Counted from the stretch's first letter, positions 1-12,042 are shown. The stretch: 60,309 bases of DNA from Phanerochaete sordida (GCA_019973155.2 BPQB01000125.1:1-60309), one strand, 5' to 3'. The notes: generated by a model not told the origin, from the letters alone. Numbers and translations are program-made.

Positions 1-828
1 GCACGAAGTCGAGAACGTCTCGCTGCGGTACCACATGGCAACCCGGCCTTCGACATTCAGCGGAGATGCCCGTTAACCTTCATTTAAAGCGGAAACGGTA
101 ACAGCCTCCGAACGGTACGTACCTGCTTCTCACGCCGCGGACTCGCCGTGACGCGCGCCGCGCGCCGCTTTCATGAAGGGCAGCCCGGCGCGAATTTCAA
201 CACGCCGCCTCGTTGTGGTCGCCGTTCTTGCCCATGTTCGGCACAAAAGTATCAGCCCGGTGACGGCGACGGCCCTCATGGCTGATGCCTGGAAGGTCAG
301 AGGGCCTGCTATTCCCGTAATTACGTCGTATTTTGCCGTCTAATACCGCACAGACGCTTCCCGCGCGAATCGAGTCTGGCCGCTTCCCCCGCCTGCTCTG
401 TGGCTCGCAAACCGTGCCGCTTGTCAAGGTTAGCCCTGCTCTTCACCATACTCGCAATCCAGCCAGTCCCACCCGGTGCTATAAAGGCAGATGCCCTCTC
501 TAGGCCGCCCTCGTCGACGCTATCCCGCCTCCGCTGATCAGCGCCCCGTATTATCCCAGTTCAATACAACCCTTGACACCAGATTCCACTCCACAGACGG
601 AATGGTCCGACCACTGTGGAGCTATGTTTCCCTTCTGGTTCTCGGCTAGCGCTGCTTCTTCCCGACATACATGTCGAACTGTCAAAACCTACTCCAAGCT
701 GTGACAGCCCGCCGTTCTGTGGAGCTCGCTGGCCGCAGGTGACGCAGGTATACGACTCCCTGGCTACCGCGCGGGGTCTGTTGCGGTGGAAATACGCTGA
801 GGCAGCAAGCAAGGGGACGGACAGTAGG
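1..828. other. Intergenic, upstream of hydrophobin
   Basis: No convincing coding region was found. The open frames are short, overlap on both strands and have no recognisable domain or splice pattern. The stretch presumably holds the upstream regulatory region of the hydrophobin gene, but no specific operator was identified. Confidence 0.4.
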
Positions 829-836
829 TATAAAAG
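829..836 (+). promoter_or_regulatory. TATA box of the hydrophobin gene
   Basis: TATAAAAG lies 81 bp upstream of the hydrophobin ATG. This is a typical TATA position for a strongly expressed fungal gene with a short leader. Confidence 0.7.
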
Positions 837-916
837 CCCTTGCATTTTGCTTGGTGGTCCTCAGCAAACAGCTCTCGCAGATATTCAGCAGTCTCCTGCA
901 AAGCCCACCAGCAAAG

Positions 917-1354
917 ATGTTCTCCAAGCTCGCCATCTCCGCCACCCTCGCCTTTGCCTTCCTTGCGGCCGCCACCCCCTCCCCTGTCGCCGTCCGCGCC
1001 GACTGCTCGGCTGGCGATATCCAGTGCTGCGACTCTGTTACGCAGGTACGCTCTTGCCTTGTATCGATGGGACTGCTGGATATTCATGAAAATAACAGGC
1101 CAACTCTGCCGCCGCCACCGCCGCCCTCGGTTTGGTCGGCGTTGCCGTGCAGGATGTCACCGGCCTCGTCGGTTTGACCTGCTCCCCGATCAGCGTCATC
1201 GGCGTCGGCAGCGGCTCGGCTTGCAGCTCCAACGTCGTCTGCTGCGAGAACAACAGCTTCGTGAGCCCTCTGCGCCTCCAGATCATGCGCGATGGCTAAC
1301 AGACGATACCAGGGCTCTCTCATCTCCATCGGCTGCGTCCCCATCACCCTCTAA
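917..1354 (+). CDS. Class I hydrophobin, secreted
   Basis: A small secreted amphipathic protein that assembles into rodlet films on aerial hyphae and at surfaces. Inferred exons are 917-1045, 1099-1260 and 1313-1354, with GT-AG introns of 53 and 52 nt. The N-terminus is a hydrophobic signal peptide ([18 protein letters not shown]). The mature part has all eight cysteines in class I order and spacing: C-X6-CC-X32-C-X13-C-X5-CC-X12-C, followed by a five-residue tail. The 32-residue stretch between the first CC and the third Cys is too long for class II. The total is about 110 residues, normal for basidiomycetes. A TATA box at 829 and a short leader suggest strong, developmentally controlled expression. 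Nothing looks broken. Confidence 0.95.
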
Positions 1355-2823
1355 GGAGGGATCGATTTGAATCAGAATCAAGACGATCACATACGGCGGC
1401 GTTGGGACTCACTGCGAGACAAGGAGCGGGAGGCGCGACGTGGGCTGTGGACTCTCAGAAGTGTATGGACTGGACTGGACTTGTACTAAGACTGTTATGC
1501 CTTATGACTGCTTATGAATCAATGGCTTCGTGACTGGTGACCATGTCTGAAGTGTCCCGTCAATATTGCATTGTATCCCCTCATCGCGTACATCGACATC
1601 ACCTGCCGTGCAGGTCACAACAGCGTTTCGCCGCAACTCCTTCTCTTCTATCATTTCCGTTGTACTGGGCTAGCTCAAATTGTGGAGTCTCAAGGAAGAA
1701 AAACTCTCAGGAGTCAGCATATCTGTGAGGGTGCGTTTGCATCGAAGATGCAGTCCTATTATTGTCCTATCGCGATGGGATCGTAAGCTCGCTTGTCGCT
1801 GCTGCGGCTACGTTCATGCCCGCCGCATTGTATCTCTTTCTGAACATGTCATATCTGCAACTATAGGGGAGTACTTTGCCACGACTCAATATATAAATAG
1901 CGTTGGATCTTGAGATGTTCATGTGCGATTTGTGTTCAGATTTGCGACGTGCACTCTGCGACAGACTCTTACGTGGTAGCCAACAGGAACACGGCCTTTT
2001 CCCTGTTTTTATGAGGCACTCCGCGCCTACAAGTCTGCGGGAAATTCGTTCCTACGTGATCTACAATGCTGCACCCCTGGAGTCCCCCAATATGAAGCTT
2101 GGAGCAGTCCAACTCGATGGTATGAGAGCATAGGGCGATCCTCAGGCGTTGCCACTGGCGGAGCCTCATGAGCTCGCTTCCCGCAGCTTCAATACCATCG
2201 TTACCTGCGACACTAGCTTCACGTCTGTCGACAGAACTCCTACGAGAACACAGATCGCTACGATAGGCACGCGTGGGCACGCTCTGCGTAAGTCCTACAC
2301 GACGAAAGCGTTTCCGGGCCGCAAAAATCCGCTGGTTGCGATCCGAGTCGGATCAAGTCTAGTCCTACCCAGCGTTGGACGATCGTTGGTTCGCTGTTTA
2401 TCCATAGTACGGCGTACCAAGAATATGATACTATTATGCTGACTGAGTCACACTGGCAGCCTGAGCCCACGCAGGCAGGTCGATGCCTGCTGCAAGCAGC
2501 GGAACACTCTGGGGTTACACGGTGTTGGCGGGGACCTATCATGCAGGGGCTTCTCAAAGCAGCGAGCTGGGTGTAGTCGTACAAAGCGTGGTGGTGAGGT
2601 AAATTAATAAGCGCGCACTTCGTGGCGCGTCAACATGACGTCGACCCGACACCCCAGCTATATATCTCACCTCCTCCCATGATGCGAACACTCGAGAGGC
2701 GACGAACTATCTAGTATCCTCTCCTATCTTTGCGAGGGATATTCTGAAGCTGACACAGGTAACGTCTTGACTACTGCGGTACGCAGGTACTTATGCTGAA
2801 TATTGCGGGGATCCCGATTCGAG
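1355..2823. other. Intergenic gap of about 1.5 kb
   Basis: It is A/T-richer than the flanking genes. The open frames are short and without domains. A TATATAT-like motif at about 2658-2666, roughly 160 bp before the sulfite oxidase ATG, may serve that gene. Nothing else is supported. Confidence 0.4.
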
Positions 2824-4126
2824 ATGGCAGAGACACAGGAGGGTCGAATTGTGCACCAGCGCAGCCCGCTCAACGCCGAGCCGCCGCTACAGGAGCTGGT
2901 TGCGCACCCGCTCACGCCCGAGGAGCTTGTGTATGCACGGAACCATGGTGAGCCGCGCTTGGTTGTATGCGAAATCGCATGGAAGGCTGACGGGGGCAGG
3001 CCCCATCGAGCACCTCGATGCTGCGACATTCAAGCTCAAAGTCGACGGGCTCGTCGAGCGCGAGGCAGAGTACACGCTAGAAGAGATCCAGAATGCGTTT
3101 CCGAAGGCTGAAGTCGTCGCAGCGCTGCAGGTGCGTCTGCGAGGTTCCATGTTAAGCCGACCAAGCAGCCTTACGCGAGCAGTGCGCAGGCAACCGCCGC
3201 GGTGCCATGCAGGATAAGAAGGACAAGCCCGTCGAGGGCGTGCTCTGGGGCCAGGGCACGATTGCGAACGTGCGCTGGGGCGGCGTGCGCCTGCGCGACC
3301 TCCTCCGAACGGCGGGTGTCCGGATGCCACAGGGCCAAGGCGCGATGTATGCGTGCTTCGCGTCGCACGTCACCGCGTGCGAGCAGGACGACTGGTTTGG
3401 CGCGTCCATTCCGCTGGAGAAGGCGCTGAGCGAGGACGGGGATGCGCTCCTGGCGTACGAGGTGCGTGGGCGAGAGCGCGAGGTACGCTGCCGGGCTCAT
3501 GTGTGTGTAGATGAATGGAAAGCCGCTCAAACCCGAGCATGGGTTCCCGTTCCGGGTGGTCATACCGGGGTATTCGGGCGCGCGCTGGGTGAAGTGGGTC
3601 GACCAGGTCACGGTGTCGCATCGCGAGTCGGACAACTTCTATCAGCAGAGGGACTACAAGGTGCTGCCACCAGAGGTGCGTATCTCCATCACGCACATAT
3701 GTCGAGCGTATATTCATACCATACGCCACACAGGTGCAGACGCGCGAACAAGCGGAACACTTCTGGTCCAAAGTCCCGCCAATCCTCGCCAACCCGCTCA
3801 ACTCCGTCGTCGCCTCTGCAGACGCCTTCGGCGGGCACCTCACCGTGAAGGGCTATGCCGTCAGCGGGCCCGCGGGCCAGGTCGCGCGCGTCTGCGTGAG
3901 CGTCGACGACGGCGCGAGCTGGCAGCCTGCGCAGATCACGTACCAGGAGGGGCGCTGGAGCTGGACGCTCTGGGAGGCGACGGTACGTCTGCCAGGCGGC
4001 GAGGCGGCGTGTCATGGCACGGTGTACAGTCGCGCGGAGGACATGAGTGGGCACGTTCAGCCGAAGGATACGGACTGGAATTTGCGGGGCGTGGTGTATC
4101 ATGGGTATGGTGAGATGCGGTTTTGA
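2824..4126 (+). CDS. Sulfite oxidase-like molybdopterin enzyme
   Basis: A molybdenum-cofactor oxidoreductase that would oxidise sulfite to sulfate. Exons are 2824-2947, 3000-3130, 3183-3461, 3511-3675 and 3734-4126, with GT-AG introns of 49-58 nt. The sum is 1,092 nt, giving 363 aa. Exon 3 opens with the family signature QCAGNRR, reconstituted across intron 2, whose Cys is the Mo-thiolate ligand. The Mo-co domain continues through a [17 protein letters not shown] core in exon 4. The C-terminal Mo-co dimerisation domain fills exon 5, with WSWTLWEAT and [13 protein letters not shown] near the end. No heme-b5 domain is present, so it resembles the heme-free fungal and plant type. Localisation was not resolved. 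A paralogous 3' fragment lies at about 7.97-8.16 kb. Confidence 0.93.
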
Positions 4127-4186
4127 AAGGAAGCATGGCGCTGTCCGGGCTACATCGTTTTTCTTCGTGCGACATGTTCGTGCCAG

Positions 4187-4499
4187 CTGGAACCAGTACC
4201 TTGCCAGCGCATCCGAGGCTGCCGTCAAGGTTCGTTGCGTGCACAGTCTTCTTGTATGCGCGTGCTGACACTGCGTTTAGGCGGACCGCTCGGACCACAG
4301 CATCCACGACCTTCAGAGCGAGACCGTGCAGCACGTCAAGGTCCGCCACGGGCACGGCCAGCCCGAGCCGGCGGTGTCCTCGGAGAGCAAAGGTGCGCGC
4401 AGCGGAGAAGAACGAGTGGACGCTTACGAAGCAACCTACGAAAGTGACGAACTGAGCGGGCCGCTCAAGCACTCGGCCGGCAAGGAGGCACGCAGGTAG
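4187..4499 (+). pseudogene. Orphan coding-like exons, 5' end not found
   Basis: Two coding-like blocks follow the sulfite oxidase stop: 4187-4229, preceded by a strong acceptor with a T-rich tract, and 4281-4499, joined by a 51 nt GT-AG intron. The second block is 72 codons plus TAG, G/C-rich at third positions, hydrophilic and rich in Glu, Ser and His. No matching upstream exon or ATG in phase was found between here and the sulfite oxidase stop at 4126. It may be the tail of a truncated gene, an alternative 3' end, or a chance reading frame. The product is not recognised. Confidence 0.3.
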
Positions 4500-4952
4500 A
4501 CTTAGGGTCACCTCGAGTCTACTGTAATTGTCCAGGCAGCACGCAGAAGTTAGGCTGCGTGGATCCCGCATGGACATTCTCCGGTGTCTCTCATTGACCA
4601 AAGTGCCGCGCAAATGGTTCACGGACTCGCAAGCAATTATGTTGTAATTGTATTCGCATCGCAAATTCTCTGTATAAATTCTTCATGGGCATTCCTCCCG
4701 GTCCGACGCGTGATGACCGCATATTGTACCACGTGTACTGTCCAAGTACGCACGAAACTCTCATTCTCTTCAACAGCGAACGTAATTCACTGCTCCTAGC
4801 GACAAGGGTCGGTCCGCTCTAGAACGGCTTGCTCAGTATTCTTGTAAGCAATTGGTATCTACCCTACTCCGACGATGTAATTATTAGCATCTGAGTAGTA
4901 GAGAGCGTCAGTGAGTGAGGCAGCCCGCCCAATCGGAGCCCTCGTCGAGTCG
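4500..4952. other. Intergenic, convergent 3' regions
   Basis: It lies between the sulfite oxidase or orphan exons (+) and the STAND gene (-), both ending here. It is A/T-rich and no coding signal was found. It probably holds the 3' untranslated regions and poly(A) signals of both sides. Confidence 0.4.
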
Positions 4953-7810
4953 TCAATTATCTTCATCGGCAATCCTGTACGCTCCTGACAGGATTGATTC
5001 GGGGAAAGATGACCCACTGTGGTCAGCGAGTGTATCTCGTAGCTGCTGTCGGAAATTCTTCATGATGTCCCAGTATCGCGCCATGTCATCTGGTTTGACG
5101 GTGACGTTGAAGCGAAGAGCTGGGTCGGGGCCACCGAGCTCGAAGCACAGGGCCGCAGGGCCCTGTCTGGTGACCGTGCAGTCACCCTCGCCGCCTTCAC
5201 CCCGGTAAGTGCGCCGTATCGCCTGCATCAGATACGCGGGAGCTACGCAGGAGTGCGGCGGCGACTGCGAGTCCCTGTAGATGTGCACAAAGCACACGAA
5301 CTTGAAGAAGTGGCCGCACGTCGCCGCTCCGGAGGGTTCGCAAGGCTACCAAAGGTCCGTCAGTGACACGTATGGACTCGGAGGCTGAAGCGCAGGCTCG
5401 TACCAGAAGGTAGCGCACCAAGGCCTTGCCGGCGCGCACAGCCTGGCGCGGGGTCGTGACCCACGCGTACATGGCGAGCTGGGTGCTCGGCACGAACGCC
5501 TCGAGCTGGCGCATGAGCATTTTGTCGCGGTGATCGCTGTGGGATACGTCGAGCACGTATCGAGGCCAGAGGAACAGCGCAAGGCGCGCTACGGACGGAC
5601 GGCGCAGGCGGTGTGGAGGGGAAGACGGAGGCGGATATGGGCCCCATCGCAGCATCGCTGCGACATCGCGGTCGTCGTTTATCACCGCCAGGCATGCACA
5701 AGCCAGCGTGAGCGGCCGGCTCACGAGCAGCGGGCGGTCGGCGTAGCGCTCGCCGTCGAGGAGGAAATCGTGGAACGAGGTGTCGCGCGCGAGCACCTCG
5801 GACTTTGCGTTCATGACCAAGACAGACCGTAGCCGGTGTACGGTGCTGACGATGTCGAGGAACGAAAGTGGGGTGGTGGCGTACGCCGAGTGCGCATTCG
5901 CGTAGGCGAGGATGGCCTCGAGTGTCATTGATGCGATGTCCTCGATGGCCACACATTCCAGCACCACGAAGACGCGTCGTCTGCCCTTGTGCTGGTATCC
6001 CCAATCTAGAATTCGTTTGTAGAATGTATCCAACGGTATCGGTTGGCCGGTGGGGTCGCGGGGAAGCACGACTGCGAAGGAGGTTCGTGGGTTCGGATGG
6101 GCACCGACCCTGGGTGCGACCTCAAGGCGCCGCTCGTGGACAAGGTGGGAGTGGCCGCTTCGCGCAAACGCGGCCATGATGTACGCGTGAGGGCGCAGTG
6201 TAAGAAATAGATACAGCCATGGAAAATCGTAAACCCAGGAGAGCAAGTATTGCAGCAATGCGAGCGTGTGTTTCGTGCTATCGTGCTGGTCCAGCCCATC
6301 GACCACGAGTACAGTGCGGGCTTGCATGGATGTGGGAGTAGAAGCGAGTGTATCTCGTAGTAGTCCTCTGAGTAGCGGCTCTCTGAATGCGCCGTAAAAC
6401 TTGAGACATTCTCTTATTCTGTTCAAGGTGTCAGAGCGAATATCTGGCCGGGAATTATACGCCAAGGTCGACAGGAGAAGAACAGTAGACTCCGCATCTC
6501 CAACGTCGCGGCCGAAGAAGTATGATGTGCCAAGTTTGGGTGGCGTTTGTTGGGCAGAGTGAAGGCGTACGCAGAATTGGTAGGCTATGGATGTCTTCCC
6601 GGAACCTGAATCACCAGTCAGAAGGTAGACAGGCTTGTCTCCTACGAGCCAACAATCGATATCCGCGAAGAGGTCTTCCTGGGCTGCTGGGCTACTAGCC
6701 GGCTTCACCCTGCTGGCGGGGTCCTCTATTGAGCGGTAGCTTCGAGAGCCACTAACAATCTTCGCTAATAAGTCCGTAATTCTTTCTGCAATCGACATGA
6801 ATTCAGCACATGCGGATGGACGAGGAACGCAGGAAATATTAGCTTACCAGCCTCCAGATATTGATCGTGCATTTTCTACACACCAAAATTATATGAATAC
6901 ATATAGCGAATTTGTTGCACAGCACGAACCGCTGCATCGTCGTTTTCTTCCACTATCGTGAAGGCAAGTTCCTCGATGTGAGTCAAGTCACGTTGAAGCT
7001 ATAGCAATATTCTGTATACATTATCAACGGATAAGAAGATCTGATAGCATGTACGGACCGAAGCCAACACTCGCTTGAATTCGTGCTCTGCTTCCGCTGC
7101 TAGTACACTGTTTGAATCCCGAGACTGAGGTTTTGGGGGGCGTTTGAGAGAGAGTCGCCGGTGCAGCCGCCACACCGTATAAAGATCATTAGGCTTGCGC
7201 ATTTCAACGGTTGACAGTTGACTTTGAGGACACGGATGGTCAGCTAGTCTGTGACCGTCGTAATCAGGTTTGATCTCCCACCTCAGGAGAGCTCTTGTTC
7301 GTTCGCGAAGCTCAAAATTGGATTCCGTTCCCCTGTTAATCTGTAGCTCTACAGACTTGCCCCTTCCGGCGAGGCGAGAGTGACTCTTCGAGATTAAATC
7401 AATGATTTTCTTCAGCTGAGTGCCACAATCATGGAAGCCTTGCGAAGTTGATTCATCCAAACGCTGTACACAAGTTGTAGCAAAAATGATTGGTGTATCT
7501 AGTACTAAAAACGCACCTTCACCTGAGACAGACGTTCGATCTCCTTCACTCGCTCTGCCGCCGTCCCAAGGTCCCGCAGAACAGGGTCCTCAGGCTTGAC
7601 CAGCCCCAGCATTCGCTGCATGACTTGCTGCGTTGAAATTTGCGTCCTGGAAACTGATCGCTCTAACCGTGTGTGGTAGATGGAGAAATCAAAGGACGTG
7701 CGCTGGATGAGTGTCACGAAATGCTGGATTACACTGGTGGAAGCCAGAGGATGGGACTGCGGGCTTCTTTTGGGGGTCTGGGACCCCTGCCACCTCGAAA
7801 CGTTCCACAT
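4953..7810 (-). CDS. NACHT-type STAND NTPase (NLR-like)
   Basis: A signal-transduction ATPase of the NACHT/STAND class, a group that in fungi includes heterokaryon-incompatibility and cell-death regulators. The core runs from about 6785 to 5350, with Walker A GDSGSGKT at about 6615-6592 and a Walker B-like VLVVDGLDQHD near 6300. The C-terminal part is only a short mixed region, with no WD40, ankyrin or TPR array seen. A 49 nt intron (5349-5301) restores the frame into the last exon 5300-4953, which encodes a conserved-looking tail ending AYRIADEDN. Upstream exons include a block from 7463, a probable intron at 7516-7464, and a 5' exon reaching about 7810. Introns between about 6790 and 7065 and the true ATG are uncertain. 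An ATG at 6798 would give a shorter protein. Confidence 0.72.
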
Positions 7811-7972
7811 ACATCGAAGCTGGGCCCTTCCGCGACGAAAGGCGACAAACGCGTAGTTTTGAAGTCTTTGCCCCTGTGCGTTATCAACGGCTTCGTTAGT
7901 TTGCGGAACAAGGGGCGAGATCGCATTCCACGACCGATGGGTCGCATGCCACGCCGGCCGCTGGAGCATGGA

Positions 7973-8157
7973 GCTGGACGCTCTAGAACGCGACGGTGAG
8001 CCAAATGGCGAGACGAAGTATGGTCTGTGGCCATGCGGAGGACATAAGCGGACTCGGCGACACTCAGCCAAGGAATATCTGGGATTGGGATCTGCGGGGT
8101 GTCGTGTACCATGGGCATGGCGAGGCGCGCTTTGACATGTGTGTTATCATCCGATGA
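7973..8157 (+). pseudogene. Sulfite oxidase 3' fragment, diverged paralogue
   Basis: The sequence resembles the end of the last exon of the sulfite oxidase gene at 2824-4126. It starts at the equivalent of GRWSW..LWEA and finishes with [16 protein letters not shown] before TGA at 8155-8157. The last 40 or so codons are in one open frame, and the upstream part needs frame changes. Only the C-terminal dimerisation-domain end is present; no Mo-co domain or QCAGNRR motif was found nearby. It is a remnant, not a functional enzyme. Confidence 0.7.
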
Positions 8158-8671
8158 GCAACTCGTCTAGAAGTCCCTTGTATGGCAGCGCTGCTTCTCT
8201 TCCCATGCGAAGTAGGACTTTTTTACGGATAGAGTTGCATGCGGTAATAGTGGTCGCGTGCCCATCAATGAAGTGGGTGTGGAGTTGTGCATGGAACGAG
8301 GCTTGATGTCATTTCGTGGCTTATGTTGTAAACGCTAGAGTTTGGAGGCTGCCAGAAAATCAGGAGGAAATGGAGCACGACGAGAAAAACTGCAGATCAC
8401 GGCTTCGTAGCTTCTGGATGCGCGTCGCTTAGGCTGGACGCTGAAGACGTTCCGAAGTCCAGTAGTGGCGGAGAGACAGAGCGATTGGGTGCGTTCTGGA
8501 CTCCGCGGGGTCTCTGGCCGTGAAAGAGCGCCGGGACCCCGGAGCAGAATGACGGCGCGCCGGCTTGTGGACGAGGTTTGCATTAGCCTCGCCGCAGGCT
8601 CCCTCCATCTCGCATGCCATAAGTACCACAGCCTCTCCTGCCCTCGGCAAGCCCCACCTCTCCTTCATACT
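8158..8671. other. Intergenic, upstream of cation exchanger
   Basis: No supported gene. It presumably holds the exchanger promoter. No clear TATA box was seen. Confidence 0.35.
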
Positions 8672-11348
8672 ATGTGGCGCGGCGCACCCCGCCTACTCTT
8701 TGCCCTCGCTTTTGTCGCAAACTGCCTACTCTGGTCCCAGTCTCGCTATGCGCAGCCGGCGTCCGCGCCGGCGCACTCACTGTTCAAGAGGAGTCTGCCC
8801 GCACCGCGATGGGGCTCAGGGAGAGTGCTGGCGCACTCTAACGTGACGACGCTGTACGAAGACCAGGTGCGTGTGTAGCTCGGCCTACAGCGCCGACCTC
8901 TGCAAAGCAGCTAATTGCGCGCAGTGCCATCCTATCTCGCTCCCTGTGAAAGACCAATGCACGAACGTCATGGAGGAATGCCCTGCGCCGCATACCTTCC
9001 TGTCGATACCCTATGTGCAGCAGTACTTCTGCGCAAAGCCCGCCGTGCGGCCGACGCTCTTCGCGGGGTACCTGCTCTGGCTGCTCTTCCTCTTCTCCAC
9101 GCTCGGGATCAGCGCGTCAGACTTCTTCTGCCCAAACCTCGCGACACTCGCGCACTTGCTGCGCCTCGACGAAAACGTTGCCGGCGTCACTTTCCTCGCG
9201 TTCGGTAATGGCAGCCCGGACGTCTTCTCGACGTTCTCCGCGATGCGCTCGAACTCGGGCGGGCTTGCCATTGGCGAGCTCCTCGGCGCGGCGGCGTTCG
9301 TGACCAGCTGCGTCGTCGGCTCCATGTGCATCATCAAGCCTTTCAAAGTCAATCGCGGGCCGTTCTTGCGCGACGTCGGCTTCTTCACGATCTCGGTAAT
9401 CGGCATCCTCGTCGTGCTCTGGGACAGCAAACTGGAGCTCTGGGAGGCCCTGGCCCTCGTAGGCCTCTATCTCTTCTATGTCACTGTGGTCGTTGTTGGG
9501 TCTTGGTATGACCGCAGGATGGAGAGGAAGCGTCGGAGCGAAGAGATGATGCGAGACGAGTACAGACAGGACACTCCACTCATTCAAGAGCCATATCAGG
9601 ACGAACGTAAGGCATCATTTCTGATACTCAAGCCTGTACCTGACACATAGCTCAGCTGGCCCCCTCGAGACGAACTCCTCGACCCTGGAAGTTCCATACC
9701 AGCGAACTCGCGCTGTTTCAGCGCCACACCCACCTCGCTTGGACATCCCATTACCGCACCGTCCGAGCACTCGCGACTCCTCACCACATTCGACCCGCAC
9801 GACCCGCACGCAGACTTCAACGCCTCACGCGAGCCATATGCCATCCTTCTCGCTGATAGGTGCCCTCGAGTTCCGCCGCGTTGTCTCATCACTGCAGGAG
9901 CAGGCGGCGGGCACACGACTGAGCCTTTTCGAGAATAGCCCGTTAACACCGTATCCGGGAGGTCACTACTACCATCATTCACAACCCCATCTGCGCCGCA
10001 GCAGCTCATCGCGGTCACAACACTCGATACCAGGAGAGGAATACCGTGATCCCTGGGACGCCGCTCTGCGGTCGCACGGAGTGCCGTTGGAGCAGCGCTC
10101 GCCAAGGGACTCGATGGACCTGGAAGGCGGGATGGATAACATGCCGATACCCACGATATCCCATACCCCTGCGTCGCCATCGATAACTACGGACAGCGAG
10201 CCCGAGCAGTACATCCCGCCGACGCGGCGGCAGCGCTTCATGCGCACGCTCGGCGTCGCGTTCCACGTCGTGTTCCCGACGCTGCAGAACTTCCGGCACA
10301 AGTCGTTCCTCGGCATGGTCGTGTCCGTGTTCGCGGCGCCCGCGGTCATGGTCCTCACGCTGACGCTGCCCGTCGTCGTCACGAACCACGACTCGCCGGG
10401 CTCGCCCGCGGAGAAGCTCGAGGACACGGGCCGCCTCGTCGACTTCGAGGAGGAGGGCGTCGAGCGCGCGCTCACGGCCGAGGACGTCGTCGAGGACGAG
10501 ATGCACGAGCTCCAGTTCAACAAGTGGCTCATGGCCGTGCAGTGCGTCCTCGCGCCGCTGTTCTGCGTCGCAATCCTCTTTGGTACGTCCCCGACTGGTA
10601 CCGCTGCCAGGTGCTGCGCTAATCGTGTCGTGACCGATCGGCGTAGATGGCAACAGCAAGGAACCTTGGCTGCTGCTGGCCGCTGGCATCGCAGGCGCTG
10701 CCACGGCGATCCTGGTAGCTGTGTTCTCGGGTACAGGCGAAACTCAGGGTGCGCGTCTCGCGCGGTGCACCATGGGCTTCATTGTCGCCATGGTCTGGAT
10801 CATGGCGATCGCAGATGAGGTCGTGGAAGTGCTCCAGGTCCGTCTAGACTCCCTGCTCGCCGTCGTCTACTGCTAACATCTTTGGAAAGACCTTCGGCCT
10901 GATATTTGGCCTTTCGGACGCCATCATTGGCATTACTATCTTTGCCATGGGTAACTCCCTGGCCGACCTTGTAGCCAATATGAGTGTTGCGGTATGTGTT
11001 GCCCCTTTATAGCACAAAATATGTCTGACGTATCGCTAGGTCTTCGCCCCCATCATGGGCTTCTCAGCCTGCTTCGGTGGGCCGATGCTCAACATCCTTT
11101 TGGGCGTCGGCATCACGGGCACCTACATCACTCACCAAAGCTCCGAGTCCTATCCATTGGAGTTCTCGACGACCCTGCTCATCACCGGTGTGGGGCTGCT
11201 GATGCTGCTGCTCGCGACGCTGATCTTTGTCCCACTGAACGGCTACTTCCTTCCACGGACATGGGGCATCGCGTTGATAGTCGGCTACACGTGTCTTATG
11301 ATCGCCAACGTCGTCGTCGAGGTGAAGACGAGCGGCGCGACTTTGTGA
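8672..11348 (+). CDS. Na+/Ca2+ exchanger-family cation antiporter
   Basis: A membrane cation/Ca2+ exchanger of the CaCA superfamily, NCX/NCKX-like branch, probably in an internal membrane. Exons are 8672-8866, 8925-9606, 9656-10582, 10647-10837, 10890-10991 and 11040-11348. The sum is 2,406 nt, giving 801 aa. The N-terminus has a hydrophobic leader and a Cys-rich lumenal stretch. The first exchanger repeat carries the alpha-1 type motif GNGSPDVFSTF after a membrane segment cluster. A long hydrophilic Ser/Pro-rich cytosolic loop (exon 3, about 9660-10250) follows. The second repeat carries the alpha-2 type motif GNSLADLVAN in exon 5 and more membrane segments to the C-terminus. The paired GN(G/S) motifs in opposite halves are diagnostic. 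The 58 nt first intron is set by frame and a CTAAT branch site. Confidence 0.92.
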
Positions 11349-12042
11349 CGACCCTTTACGCACGCTTTACGATTTTGTCCTGTGCTCTTGTGCTTCTGCT
11401 TGGTTTTGGTCCCCTGTACAGCAAGCTGGTCGTCTCTCATCTACGTATGCGCATGCTAGTAGTTACCCCCACATACGCACACTTGGTCTCGTCGCTCGTA
11501 TTTACTCGTCGTTATTGCTCGGAAGTTCGCTGACATTGGCCGTGGCCGGATCGTTATCTCACAATGGAAGACAGTGTACATGTCGCAAGGCCCGGCTCCG
11601 AGTCGGGCTTGCCTGCCGCAGCACAGCGGAAATGCCTCGCGTGCGGGAAGCTCTGAAACAGCTGGCGGCACCGCCAGCACCTTCGTGGCGTCGGGCGCGC
11701 TCCCCGCGCCCCCGTCCCTCGGCGCCGCGAGCCTGCTCCAAGCTGCGGGATCCGCGTCCCTGCCTGTGTCGCGCAGCGGGCGGCCGTCCGATCACGGCAG
11801 CGCCGGCACACGCACGCAAAGTCGCACAAACAGGATAAAGATAGTACGATGTATTGGATGGTCCTTCTACTGTGTGGGACTGACTACTGGGCTACATGAT
11901 AAACAGAGCGCTGTAACATTACGGAATAAGACATTAGAATACGGGGGCGTTTGATCGGAGTGAGTGAGGGTCCCAGAACGAGCGAGGGTATCGAAAGCGT
12001 GGGGGTCATATGCGTAAATACACGTGCGGGGTCGCCGGGGGG
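11349..12042. other. Gap between convergent genes, possible Ser/Ala-rich frame
   Basis: It lies between the exchanger (+) and the ABC transporter (-), which converge. A + strand frame from 11574 to about 11840 is Ala/Ser/Gly-rich with coding-like third positions, and a 30-codon frame begins at ATG 11564. Neither has a recognisable domain, so I do not call a gene. Confidence 0.3.

Noticed and set aside
3982..4028. Possible intron at the sulfite oxidase end
   Set aside because: GT-AG ends exist but removing 47 nt shifts the frame and breaks the conserved [13 protein letters not shown] end.
6790..6798. ATG at 6798 as the start of the STAND protein
   Set aside because: Upstream exons read into the same protein through plausible introns (KMHDQYLEAER before ITDLLA). 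It was kept only as an alternative.
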